The notes beneath the pieces are model-generated. The model searched no databases. It was not told where the DNA came from and was given only the letters and a program-made list of their open reading frames with translations. A stretch of DNA of 64,000 nucleotides from Hathewaya proteolytica DSM 3090. Lineage in GTDB: Bacteria; Bacillota; Clostridia; Clostridiales; Clostridiaceae. Below, piece by piece: positions 42,238 to 50,518 of this stretch (the first letter of the stretch is position 1; every line of letters begins with the position of its first letter). The position numbers were made by a program, and so were the translations under genes. Location of the stretch: assembly GCF_900142225.1 (NCBI RefSeq), contig NZ_FRAD01000003.1, forward strand, positions 186,001 to 250,000. The letters run 5' to 3'.

Positions 42238-43083
42238 CTAATATTTTACCTCTCTTAAATCATTTGGAACTACTATGAGAACCTTTTCTAACTTACTCAT
42301 ATCCACAGAGGGTTTAATTACCCCATATTTAATAAAACTGCTTTTATCCTCTACGACTTCTGTAACCTGTCCAATAGATATTCCCTTAGGGTATATACCG
42401 CCCAATCCTGAAGTAATTATCTTATCTCCTTTAAGAATGTCCGAGTCCAAATTAGAAGTTTCCATGGTAGTCACAGGTTCATCATTCTCTCTGTAACCCT
42501 TCACTATTCCATTGGTTTCATTGGATCTTTCATTGAAAGCTGCCACGCAAATATTTTCATTTCCTAAGGTTTGAATTATAGACCAGTTTCTTCCCACACT
42601 TACCACCTGCCCTACTAAGCCTTCATCAGTAACAGCAATCATCCTCTTTTTTATTCCATCCTTGCTACCCTTGTTTATGGTATAACCATCTACATAACTT
42701 TCACCGCCCATGCCCACTATATCAGAGCAAATGTATTTATACTCCGAGTTTGATTCAGCATAATTTAGCAGTTTTCTAAGCTCGCTATTCTCTTTTTTTG
42801 CATTATTGTAGTCGGTCAAGGATTTTTTCAATTGATTATTTTCTTTTTTTAATCTTTCATTTTCCTCTTTAACATTGGAAAAACTAAAGACAAACTCTCC
42901 AAAATTTTTCACCTTTGTGTTTACGCTGTAAAAGAATTTTTGTATTGGATTTAGTACTACTCCTACACCGTTTTGCACTGAGTTTATACTGTTGGACTTT
43001 GAACTATATATAAGAAGCCCAAAAAAGCCTGCACATAACCCTACTATTATTATTATAAATTTATGTTTCTTTATAAATTTCAT
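42238..43083 (-). CDS. mreC: Rod shape-determining protein MreC
   Basis: Bitopic scaffold linking MreB to PBP2 outside the membrane. One N-terminal helix (about 7-25), a coiled coil (about 70-105, NERLKKENNQLKKSLTDY), then the two beta domains (VGMGGESYVDGYTINKGSKDGI; GLVGQVVSVG). 281 residues, directly after mreB. Confidence 0.96.
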   Translation of the reverse strand: MKFIKKHKFIIIIVGLCAGFFGLLIYSSKSNSINSVQNGVGVVLNPIQKFFYSVNTKVKNFGEFVFSFSNVKEENERLKKENNQLKKSLTDYNNAKKENSELRKLLNYAESNSEYKYICSDIVGMGGESYVDGYTINKGSKDGIKKRMIAVTDEGLVGQVVSVGRNWSIIQTLGNENICVAAFNERSNETNGIVKGYRENDEPVTTMETSNLDSDILKGDKIITSGLGGIYPKGISIGQVTEVVEDKSSFIKYGVIKPSVDMSKLEKVLIVVPNDLREVKY

Positions 43084-43084
43084 T

Positions 43085-44101
43085 TTATTTCCTGCTCTTA
43101 TGTATTATATTTATATTTTGTAGTGCCTTACCTGCACCTAATGCCACACATTCAAGAGGCTTTTCCGCCACATGTACAGGTACGTGGGTACTTTCCTCTA
43201 TTATTTTGTCAAGGCCCTTAAGCATAGCACCTCCACCAGTAAGAGTTATTCCTCTCCTCATAACATCAGCAGATAGTTCTGGCGGTGTCTTCTCTAAAGT
43301 GTATTTTATAGCATCCAATATAACGTGAACAGATTCTCTTAGCGCCTGCTCCACATCCTTTTCCGTTACAAATATGTATTTTGGAAGGCCCGTTAAAAGA
43401 TCTCTTCCCTTTATCTTCATGCTCTTTAACTCTCCATCTTCTGAAAGGCGCACACAACCTATATTTATCTTTATTTCTTCAGCAGTTTTTTCTCCGATGG
43501 CAAGATTGTATTCTCTTCTCATGTATACAATTATGCTGTTATCAAATTCATCCCCAGCAACCCTTATGGATTGACTTGTAACAATGCCTCCCAAAGATAA
43601 AACTGCAATTTCAGTAGTACCTCCTCCTATACCCACCACCATACAACCTGTAGGTTCTCCTATGGGAAGATCTGCTCCAATGGCAGCTGCTCTAGGTTCT
43701 TCAAGAAGAAAAACATCTCTTGCTCCAGCATTCCTCGTAGCATTTTCTATGGCATTTCTCTCCACCTCAGTTATGCAAGAAGGATAGCAAACCACTATTC
43801 TAGGACTGGTAAATACAGATTTTAAACTTAGCTTTTTTATAAAATAGCTAATCATCTTTTGTGTAGCATTGTAATCTGCAATTACTCCTCCCTTCATAGG
43901 CCTTATGGTAATTATATTGTCAGGAGTTTTCCCGATCATTTCCTTTGCTTCTTTTCCCACAGCGAGAATGTTGCCATTATCTCTATTTATAGCAATTACA
44001 GAAGGTTCCTCAAGAACGATCCCCTTTCCCTTAACGTATATGACTGTATTTGATGTACCTAAATCTATTCCCATGTCCTTAGACATTCCTAAAAAAGACA
44101 T
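43085..44101 (-). CDS. mreB: Actin-like rod shape protein MreB
   Basis: Forms membrane-associated filaments that direct wall synthesis. Actin-fold motifs: MGIDLGTSNTVIYVKGKG, VVGIGGGTTEIAVLSLGG, and LTGGGAMLKGLD. ATG 44101 is chosen because GGGAGG lies about 10 nt upstream; ATG 44119 sits at the radC stop with that site behind it. 338 residues. First of mreBCD. Confidence 0.97.
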   Translation of the reverse strand: MSFLGMSKDMGIDLGTSNTVIYVKGKGIVLEEPSVIAINRDNGNILAVGKEAKEMIGKTPDNIITIRPMKGGVIADYNATQKMISYFIKKLSLKSVFTSPRIVVCYPSCITEVERNAIENATRNAGARDVFLLEEPRAAAIGADLPIGEPTGCMVVGIGGGTTEIAVLSLGGIVTSQSIRVAGDEFDNSIIVYMRREYNLAIGEKTAEEIKINIGCVRLSEDGELKSMKIKGRDLLTGLPKYIFVTEKDVEQALRESVHVILDAIKYTLEKTPPELSADVMRRGITLTGGGAMLKGLDKIIEESTHVPVHVAEKPLECVALGAGKALQNINIIHKSRK

Positions 44102-44119
44102 TCTTCCGTTACCTCCCAT

Positions 44120-44803
44120 TTAAATAACTTGCTTCTCCTTTAAACTAACAAATATTCCATCACCTATTATAATATGGTCTGTTAGCTTTATTCCTATCAC
44201 GTCGCCGCACTGAGCTATTCTTCTTGTAACATTTATGTCCTCATTGCTAGGCGATGGATCCCCTGAAGGATGATTGTGTACCAATATTATTGAAGCAGAA
44301 TTTTTTGATATAGCTTCCCTAAACACTTCCCTCGGGTGTACCAATGAGGTATCCAATGTACCTACCGTTATATTTTTATCAAATATAACCTTGTTTTTAA
44401 CGTCTAAAAATAAAACTTTTAGAACTTCTTGTTTTAAATAACGCATCTCCTCCATGACGCATTGAGCTGCATCTGAAGGGCAATTAATTTTGCAGATTTC
44501 ACCGGATTTATAGGATTTAAACCTCTTAGACAACTCTCCTAAAGCTATAAGTTGGCAAGCCTTCGCATTGCCTATGCCTGAAAGCTTAATGTAATCATCA
44601 TAGCTTGCATTTAAAAGTCCATTGAGACCTCCGCATTCCTTAATAATTCTACTGCTTAAATTTAAAATATTTTCCTTTTTTGTTCCCGTTCCAAGAATAA
44701 CTGATAAAAGCTCAGCATTGGAAAGGGATTCTGCACCATATCGGCTAAGCCTTTCCCTTGGGCGTTCATTCTCGGGCAATTCTTTCATTTTATAGATTTT
44801 CAA
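44120..44803 (-). CDS. radC: RadC-family JAMM-motif protein
   Basis: A 227-residue protein with an N-terminal helix-hairpin-helix-like part (LSGIGNAKACQLIALGEL) and the metalloprotease-like JAMM motif LVHNHPSGDPSPSNED (about residue 170). Despite the name, a repair role is not established for the family. The start is probably TTG 44803 with AGGAG 10 nt upstream; ATG 44788 is the alternative. It lies between maf and mreB, the standard Firmicute order. Confidence 0.94.
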   Translation of the reverse strand: MKIYKMKELPENERPRERLSRYGAESLSNAELLSVILGTGTKKENILNLSSRIIKECGGLNGLLNASYDDYIKLSGIGNAKACQLIALGELSKRFKSYKSGEICKINCPSDAAQCVMEEMRYLKQEVLKVLFLDVKNKVIFDKNITVGTLDTSLVHPREVFREAISKNSASIILVHNHPSGDPSPSNEDINVTRRIAQCGDVIGIKLTDHIIIGDGIFVSLKEKQVI

Positions 44804-44820
44804 ATTTAAAACTCTCCTAT

Positions 44821-45399
44821 CTAAATTTGCCCCATGCCTCTCAATACCTCATATAATTCATTTAATGGCAAGCCCACCACATTGTAATAACATCCATGTA
44901 TGCCCTTTATATATATAGCTGCAGCACCTTGGATGCCGTAAGCACCAGCCTTATCCAATGATTCACCTTTGTCTATGTACTCCTTAATCTCGCAATCAGA
45001 CATTTGTTTAAATTGGACCTCTGTGCACACTGATTTTTTAATTATCTCCCCAGTATTAGTATTATAGACAACAAACCCGGAAAATACTCGGTGTGTTTTT
45101 CCGCTCAACTTTTTTAGCATAAAAAACGCATCTTCTTCGCATCCAGGTTTACCTAATACTTCATTATCACATAATACAATAGTATCACAGGATATTATAA
45201 TACTATTTTCTTTTATCTGCATATTTGCATATACATTAATTGCCTTACCTTCTGCTATATCCATTACGTATTCTTCTGGATTATTTGTATATTTTACTTC
45301 ATTCTCATTAAAATCACTTGAAATAACAGAAAACTCTTTTACTATATATGATAATAATTCTCTTCTCCTAGGAGAAGCAGATGCTAATATATAATTCAC
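44821..45399 (-). CDS. maf: Maf/YhdE nucleoside triphosphate pyrophosphatase
   Basis: House-cleaning pyrophosphatase (dTTP/UTP class in relatives) linked to septum control. N-terminal SASPRRRELL, then ISCDTIV and KAGAYGIQGAAAIYIKGIHG; 192 residues. The start is GTG 45399 with AGGAG upstream. First gene of the long cell-shape unit running to rodA. Confidence 0.96.
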   Translation of the reverse strand: MNYILASASPRRRELLSYIVKEFSVISSDFNENEVKYTNNPEEYVMDIAEGKAINVYANMQIKENSIIISCDTIVLCDNEVLGKPGCEEDAFFMLKKLSGKTHRVFSGFVVYNTNTGEIIKKSVCTEVQFKQMSDCEIKEYIDKGESLDKAGAYGIQGAAAIYIKGIHGCYYNVVGLPLNELYEVLRGMGQI

Positions 45400-45432
45400 T
45401 ATATCACTCCTGAATAATTCATAGTATTATTT

Positions 45433-45439
45433 TTCGACA
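45433..45439 (-). promoter_or_regulatory. Possible Spo0A box upstream of maf
   Basis: TGTCGAA on the minus strand matches the 0A-box core. It lies about 35 nt before the maf start in a 188-nt gap that holds nothing else I can identify. A 7-nt match can occur by chance. Confidence 0.3.
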
Positions 45440-45587
45440 AAATGTGAGCATTAATTACAGCAAACACTGTTATTGTACACACATATATAGTTTATCATTT
45501 AATAATTCCATTAACAAGTATTTAACATATTATTTTGCCAACATTCTAGTTACAAAATTGTTAAGTAACCATTACACTTCTACACTT

Positions 45588-46316
45588 TTAATTGCTAATT
45601 ACAAGCTCATATACAAATTTATATATATCGCTTAAGTTATTGGAAGTGACATCCTCTGGCAAAGCCTTTATGTAGTTTTTTGTTCTCTCGAAATTTTTAG
45701 AAGACACTCCCTTATCATAGGGTTTATAATCTATGCTGTCAACCCATGCTTTAATCTTCCACGTATTTATAGATTCTATTTTACTTTTACTGAATTCATT
45801 GGCAATTTGAAGAAGTGCATCTATCATCAGCCAAGTATACTTGTTATTTTTATCCTCAATACTATAACGCAAATCCAACTTAACATAGTTAAAGTTTTTA
45901 TTTTGGAGCATAGAATCATCAATTTTATCTTTACTGTATATCTCACCTAAGATTTTTACCGAATCCTTATCTTTTACCATATATCCGCAAAGTTCTCTAT
46001 TGTTATTTAAGAACTCCACAGCATTCTCCTCTTTTGTAAATACACCATACTGTTTTACAATTAACTCTGCATTATTACCATGGATAGCCTTTTTATCTAC
46101 GACTTTTGTTTCTACACCTTTATACACATCTTCCACTGCCAATCCCCCAAAGTTTTTAACTTTAAGGCTCCTAAATATGTTGTACCCAATGGACACGAGA
46201 AGGATTACCACCACAAAATAAAATAATCCACTTTTACCACCATCTTTTTTCTTTTTCCTAATAGCACTATTGTACTTGTTATTAGTCTCCACTATTTTGT
46301 ATTTTTCATTTTCCAC
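45588..46316 (-). CDS. Membrane-anchored protein with a SPOR-like segment, function unknown
   Basis: A 242-residue protein: basic cytoplasmic N-terminus (RKKKKDGGKS), one membrane helix (about 31-48), and an extracellular remainder. Residues around 85-110 (LIVKQYGVFTKEENAVEFLNN) resemble the start of a SPOR domain, which binds denuded septal glycan, but the match is only by eye. The start is GTG 46316 with AAGGGGG 7 nt upstream. It lies upstream of the maf-to-rodA unit, which suggests a cell-wall or division role. Confidence 0.55.
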   Translation of the reverse strand: MENEKYKIVETNNKYNSAIRKKKKDGGKSGLFYFVVVILLVSIGYNIFRSLKVKNFGGLAVEDVYKGVETKVVDKKAIHGNNAELIVKQYGVFTKEENAVEFLNNNRELCGYMVKDKDSVKILGEIYSKDKIDDSMLQNKNFNYVKLDLRYSIEDKNNKYTWLMIDALLQIANEFSKSKIESINTWKIKAWVDSIDYKPYDKGVSSKNFERTKNYIKALPEDVTSNNLSDIYKFVYELVISN

Positions 46317-46382
46317 TGCACTTCCCCCTTTAATTTGAACATTATAAAATTAAAACCAATATTAGATTATATTTTAATGCAC

Positions 46383-46424
46383 AAAAAAAATACCTGAGTC
46401 ACAAGTATTTAACGCAGGTATTTT
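46383..46424 (-). terminator. Terminator after the 46463-46912 gene
   Basis: Minus-strand hairpin AATACCTG/CAGGTATT with an 18-nt loop followed by eight T. Confidence 0.75.
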
Positions 46425-46462
46425 ATACAGATATCTTATAAGGAAAACTAATTTTATATTTA

Positions 46463-46912
46463 TTACCGTTCTTCTTTGTACATAGTGCTAAGCACAATAA
46501 TTCTCATGATAGTTTTCTTTGCTTCAGCCCCATTCATGCCATACCTTTTCAAAGTCTTATAAATTTGAGGATGGCATCGTTGTATGTGCTCAAAAATGCA
46601 ATGAGCGCTATCTTCACACCTTTCTTTTTGATGTTTTTTCCCCCTATAATTATCTTCATCGTCCATATATGTTTCTTCAATAAATAAGGGCACACCAAAC
46701 ACCGGTTTAAAGCTTCTCTCAGATGATTCTGTAATAAATTCTTCCTCATTTTCCGTTGAGGAAGGCTCTTTTTCAATCTCTTTTACATCATCATTGCGTA
46801 GAAAAGGCTGGCGAGATACTTCCTCCTCTAAATCAAGGCCTGACTTAATGGGAATCATACTATATTCATCTCCATCTAAAAGCACACTTGGATATTTTTC
46901 AAAACTGCTCAT
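46463..46912 (-). CDS. Acidic hypothetical protein with a basic C-terminal helical part
   Basis: A 149-residue protein that I cannot assign. The first half is acidic and probably disordered (Glu/Ser/Asp rich, residues 20-65). The second half contains CEDSAHCIFEHIQRCHPQIYKTLKRYGM and a helical tail; its closely spaced Cys and His residues could bind a metal. GGGAGG precedes the ATG, and a terminator follows, so it appears monocistronic. No signal peptide or membrane segment. Confidence 0.6.
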   Translation of the reverse strand: MSSFEKYPSVLLDGDEYSMIPIKSGLDLEEEVSRQPFLRNDDVKEIEKEPSSTENEEEFITESSERSFKPVFGVPLFIEETYMDDEDNYRGKKHQKERCEDSAHCIFEHIQRCHPQIYKTLKRYGMNGAEAKKTIMRIIVLSTMYKEER

Positions 46913-46989
46913 ATTTTCCTCCCAAATATTAAATTACACTACTAATTTATGATAGGAAAATCCAAATGATACATTATTCAAGGTAAAAT

Positions 46990-47538
46990 TTAATTATCTA
47001 TGCTTTCACTAAAAATTATATGGCCATTAAATGTTTTTATGGTAAAGATATTGTTGAAAAGCACTCCATAGGAATTTTCAAATCCGCCCTTTGGAATGGA
47101 TATAGACCCTGGATTTATAAATAAAGTCCCATTTATTCTCTCTATGCATGGTATATGGGTATGCCCATAAATGAACACATCTCCTTGGCCTAATGGAGGC
47201 ATGTTGTCCTTGTTGTATACGTGTCCATGAGTTAAAAATAGCCTTCTATTTTCATATAACAAGTAGCTGTAATCGCTCATAATAGGAAATTTTAAAACCA
47301 TTTGATCCACATCGCAATCGCAATTACCTCTTATGGCTATTATTTTATTGCTGTATTCATTTAAAATTGCAAGCACTTCTTTAGGATTGTAATCCCTTGG
47401 TAAATCATTCCTTGGACCATGGTAAAGCTCATCTCCAAGAATCACCATATAATCTGCCTGCTCCTCTTCAAAGGCTCTTATAGCTTCCTTCATGTAGTAA
47501 GCCGAACCATGAATGTCCGATATAAAAAATAACTTCAT
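46990..47538 (-). CDS. yfcE: Metallophosphoesterase, YfcE type
   Basis: Calcineurin-like phosphodiesterase of the MJ0936/YfcE group, 182 residues. Metal ligands are in FFISDIHGS, VILGDELYHGPRN, IAIRGNCDCDVDQ, LTHGH and IYGHTHIP. Relatives hydrolyse phosphodiesters; the natural substrate is not known. AGGAG precedes the ATG. Downstream of the GIY-YIG gene. Confidence 0.93.
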   Translation of the reverse strand: MKLFFISDIHGSAYYMKEAIRAFEEEQADYMVILGDELYHGPRNDLPRDYNPKEVLAILNEYSNKIIAIRGNCDCDVDQMVLKFPIMSDYSYLLYENRRLFLTHGHVYNKDNMPPLGQGDVFIYGHTHIPCIERINGTLFINPGSISIPKGGFENSYGVLFNNIFTIKTFNGHIIFSESIDN

Positions 47539-47558
47539 ATGTATCCTCTCCTCTAAGT

Positions 47559-47822
47559 CTATAACTGTCCTTGGCCATGTGTTTTATTTTCAAAAAGCTT
47601 AAACTTATCTTCCCTTTTAAGTTTCTTGATACTACACTCCCTTTTCATAGCCTCTTCCTTTGTATCATATTGTTCACTGTATTTTAAAGTTACTGGGAGC
47701 CTGCATCTAGTGTACTTGGCTCCTTTACCTGCATTGTGGGTCTTAATGCGCTTTTCTATATCCATGGTGTATCCCGTATACAAGGTGCCATCACTGCACT
47801 CCACAATATACACATATGCCAT
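47559..47822 (-). CDS. GIY-YIG nuclease superfamily protein (UPF0213)
   Basis: An 87-residue single-domain protein with YVYIVECSDGTLYTGYT and KRIKTHNAGKGAKYTR, the small YhbQ/YazA-like group. ATG 47822 has GGGGTGG 4 nt before it; an open frame to 47849 would overlap the helicase gene. Cellular role unknown. Confidence 0.92.
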   Translation of the reverse strand: MAYVYIVECSDGTLYTGYTMDIEKRIKTHNAGKGAKYTRCRLPVTLKYSEQYDTKEEAMKRECSIKKLKREDKFKLFENKTHGQGQL

Positions 47823-47835
47823 AATTCCACCCCAA

Positions 47836-49251
47836 TTACTCTCGGGCAACCTCTACGTTTATGATGATGCCCTTTATATCTATGATTTTCATGCCAAGGA
47901 GCTTATAGCCATAGCCATCTAAAATATCTACATAAGTATGATAATCGTATATATCTATGACACCAATAGACTCCATAGGAATGTTAAATTCTTTTACAAA
48001 CTTGCCTACTATGTCTCCTCGCCTAAGTTTTTTCTTTTTTCCTGCAGACAAATAAATCTTTAAATTTTTTTCGTTTTTACTTTTAACTACTTTCTTTGTC
48101 CTTATGACTTTTCCCTTATTTTCCTCTATTTCCTCTGAAGTTGGTGGTTCAATTACAGGAATTTTCATTTCAATGTACTCTTCTATGGCTGAAAGGAATT
48201 TTCCATCTCTTGGAGTCACAAAGGTAATGGCTTCTCCTTCATTTCCCGCTCTGCCCGTTCTCCCAATCCTGTGCACATAGGCCTCAGCTTCCATGGGAAC
48301 ATCGTAATTTATGACCTGAGTTACTCCACCCACATGAATTCCTCTGGCCGCCACATCTGTAGCCACAATAAAGGTAAATAATCCAGCTTTATAATCATCT
48401 AAAGTCTTTATTCTATCTTTTTGTTCCATGTCTCCATGAAGAGCATTGACAGAAAATTTATCTTTTCTCATCCTGCTAGCCAGCTCTGATACAGCTTTTT
48501 TAGTGTCGCAAAAAATAATGCACTGATTGATCTTCTTTACAGCTATTAGGTCTTTTAATAAGTTGTACTTATGAGACGCCTCTACTCCAATTAAGCACTG
48601 GCGTATGTTTTTTACTGTGGCTTCTTCCTCTTCAATTTCAACCATCACCGGATTTTTCATGTAAGTGTCAGTGATTTTTTCAATGCCCTCATTCATAGTA
48701 GCTGAAAATAACATAGTCTGCCTCTTAACAGGAACATTTTCTACAATACTGCCCACATCTTCTATAAAGCCCATGTTCAGCATCTCATCTGCTTCGTCCA
48801 ATACAACATATTTAACAGAAGACAAATCAAGATTGTTATTCCTTATGTGGTCTAAAGTTCTGCCCGGGGTGCCTACCACAATATGGACTCTCTGCTTTAG
48901 CTGCTTTTTTTGCACAGAAGAAGGTTCCTTTCCGTACAATGCCACCACCTTAATTCTACTGTACAAACCAATACTGGAGATCTCATCTCTTATCTGCAAT
49001 GCTAGTTCTCTTGTAGGTGTCAATATGAGCCCTTGAACATTGTTGTTCTCCACATCTATTTTTTCAACTAAATTTATTCCAAATATAGCTGTCTTGCCAC
49101 TTCCTGTATTAGCCTTTACAATGACATCTTTATCTTTTAAAGTTATAGGCAATACCTTACTCTGTATTTCTGTGGGTTTTATGTAGCCCATCTCATCCAA
49201 TGATTTTATGAGATGGCTTTTTAACCCCAGTTTTTCAAATTCGTTATTCAT
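47836..49251 (-). CDS. dbpA: DEAD-box RNA helicase, DbpA type
   Basis: ATP-dependent RNA helicase active in 50S assembly. RecA-like domains carry the Q motif, ANTGSGKTAIF, PTRELALQI, VLDEADEML, SATMN and HRIGRTGRAG. The C-terminal DbpA/YxiN RNA-binding domain (about residues 395-470, KIYLSAGKKKKLRRGDIVG) targets 23S hairpin 92 in relatives. ATG 49251 is preferred, with AGGA about 8 nt upstream. 471 residues. Confidence 0.93.
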   Translation of the reverse strand: MNNEFEKLGLKSHLIKSLDEMGYIKPTEIQSKVLPITLKDKDVIVKANTGSGKTAIFGINLVEKIDVENNNVQGLILTPTRELALQIRDEISSIGLYSRIKVVALYGKEPSSVQKKQLKQRVHIVVGTPGRTLDHIRNNNLDLSSVKYVVLDEADEMLNMGFIEDVGSIVENVPVKRQTMLFSATMNEGIEKITDTYMKNPVMVEIEEEEATVKNIRQCLIGVEASHKYNLLKDLIAVKKINQCIIFCDTKKAVSELASRMRKDKFSVNALHGDMEQKDRIKTLDDYKAGLFTFIVATDVAARGIHVGGVTQVINYDVPMEAEAYVHRIGRTGRAGNEGEAITFVTPRDGKFLSAIEEYIEMKIPVIEPPTSEEIEENKGKVIRTKKVVKSKNEKNLKIYLSAGKKKKLRRGDIVGKFVKEFNIPMESIGVIDIYDYHTYVDILDGYGYKLLGMKIIDIKGIIINVEVARE

Positions 49252-49282
49252 CCACAAATCCTACCTTATTAGTTTCTATATT

Positions 49283-50398
49283 TTATTTTGAAAAATACTG
49301 ATAATAGTAACATTTAAGTTTTCCATTATACAATTTTCTATTTTTGCTAGACTTGGCGCCAAAACATTGTTCAAATTTTTCATGAGAAGTTATAGCAAAG
49401 CAACTCCAATTTTTTAGCCTCTTATATAGGGCTCCAAGTATCTTATATAATTCCTCTGCCTGTTTCATATCGCTAAGTCTTTCACCATAAGGAGGATTAG
49501 TTATAATGCAACCATGCTCTTCTATAATTTCCACATCTCTTACATCGCATTTTTGAAATTCAATGTAGTTTTCCACTTCAGCTTTTTTAGCATTGTTCAT
49601 AGCTGTGCGCAATACCCAACTATCAATATCAGAACATTTTATTTTAAAATCTGATTTTTTAATGGCATTTTTGGCAAATCTCCTTGCATCCTCCCAAATA
49701 TCCTTGGAAATTATGGGCCAACGCTCAGATACAAAATGGCGTTTAAGTCCTGGTGCAGTATTGGTAGCAATCATAGCAGCTTCTATGGCAATGGTCCCTG
49801 AACCACAGAATGGATCCACAAGAAGTCTAGACTTATCCCAATCGCTTAAAAGCACCATGGCAGCAGCAAGAGTTTCCTTCATAGGTGCCGCACCTGAATT
49901 CTCTCTGTATCCACGCTTGTGTAGCCCCTCACCACTAGTATCCACCGTTAAACTAACCACATCCTTTAAAATTGCCACCTCTATTTTATACTCTGCGCCA
50001 GTTTCCTCGAAAGTTATGTCTCCATAAGTTTTCTTCATGCTCTCCACCACAGCTTTTTTTACTATGGATTGGCAATCTGGTACACTATGTAAAGTAGACT
50101 TCACTGACTTACCAGTGACATGCATATAGCCATCAGCTGGGATAATTTCTCCCCAGTTGACCTTTAAAGTACCCTGAAATAATTCCTCAAAAGACTCAGC
50201 TTTAAATTCTGCCATCTGTATAAGAACTCTATCCGCCGTTCTAAGCCACATATTACATGTGACAATATCCATCTCATCACCTTGAAAGGTGACTTTCCCA
50301 TTCTCAATTTTTAAATCATCATACCCAAGTTCCTTTAGCTCGTTGGCAACAACCTTCTCAATGCCAAAGGTAGACGTGGCTATTAAAGTAAAATCCAT
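49283..50398 (-). CDS. THUMP-domain class I methyltransferase, RlmL-N/YpsC-like
   Basis: Probable 23S rRNA guanine-N2 methyltransferase. N-terminal ferredoxin-like and THUMP region (residues 1-160), then the Rossmann methyltransferase with LLVDPFCGSGTIAIEAA and the catalytic ITNPPYGERL (NPPY). 371 residues. AGAGGTG precedes the ATG. It lies upstream of the DbpA-type helicase, which also acts on 23S rRNA. Confidence 0.92.
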   Translation of the reverse strand: MDFTLIATSTFGIEKVVANELKELGYDDLKIENGKVTFQGDEMDIVTCNMWLRTADRVLIQMAEFKAESFEELFQGTLKVNWGEIIPADGYMHVTGKSVKSTLHSVPDCQSIVKKAVVESMKKTYGDITFEETGAEYKIEVAILKDVVSLTVDTSGEGLHKRGYRENSGAAPMKETLAAAMVLLSDWDKSRLLVDPFCGSGTIAIEAAMIATNTAPGLKRHFVSERWPIISKDIWEDARRFAKNAIKKSDFKIKCSDIDSWVLRTAMNNAKKAEVENYIEFQKCDVRDVEIIEEHGCIITNPPYGERLSDMKQAEELYKILGALYKRLKNWSCFAITSHEKFEQCFGAKSSKNRKLYNGKLKCYYYQYFSK

Positions 50399-50481
50399 AT
50401 ATTCACCTCTGGGACAACCCAGTTCCTTTCACTCAATCAATATTATATTTCTAATGTATATAATACCATATCAATATGTAA

Positions 50482-50516
50482 AAAAAAAGCTAGAGAGGAC
50501 TCTCCAGCTTTTTTTA
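50482..50516. terminator. Terminator after the pepF-like gene
   Basis: Hairpin built on AAGCTAGAGAG and CTCTCCAGCTT with A and T runs on either side; it terminates the minus-strand peptidase transcript. Confidence 0.75.
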
Positions 50517-50518
50517 AC

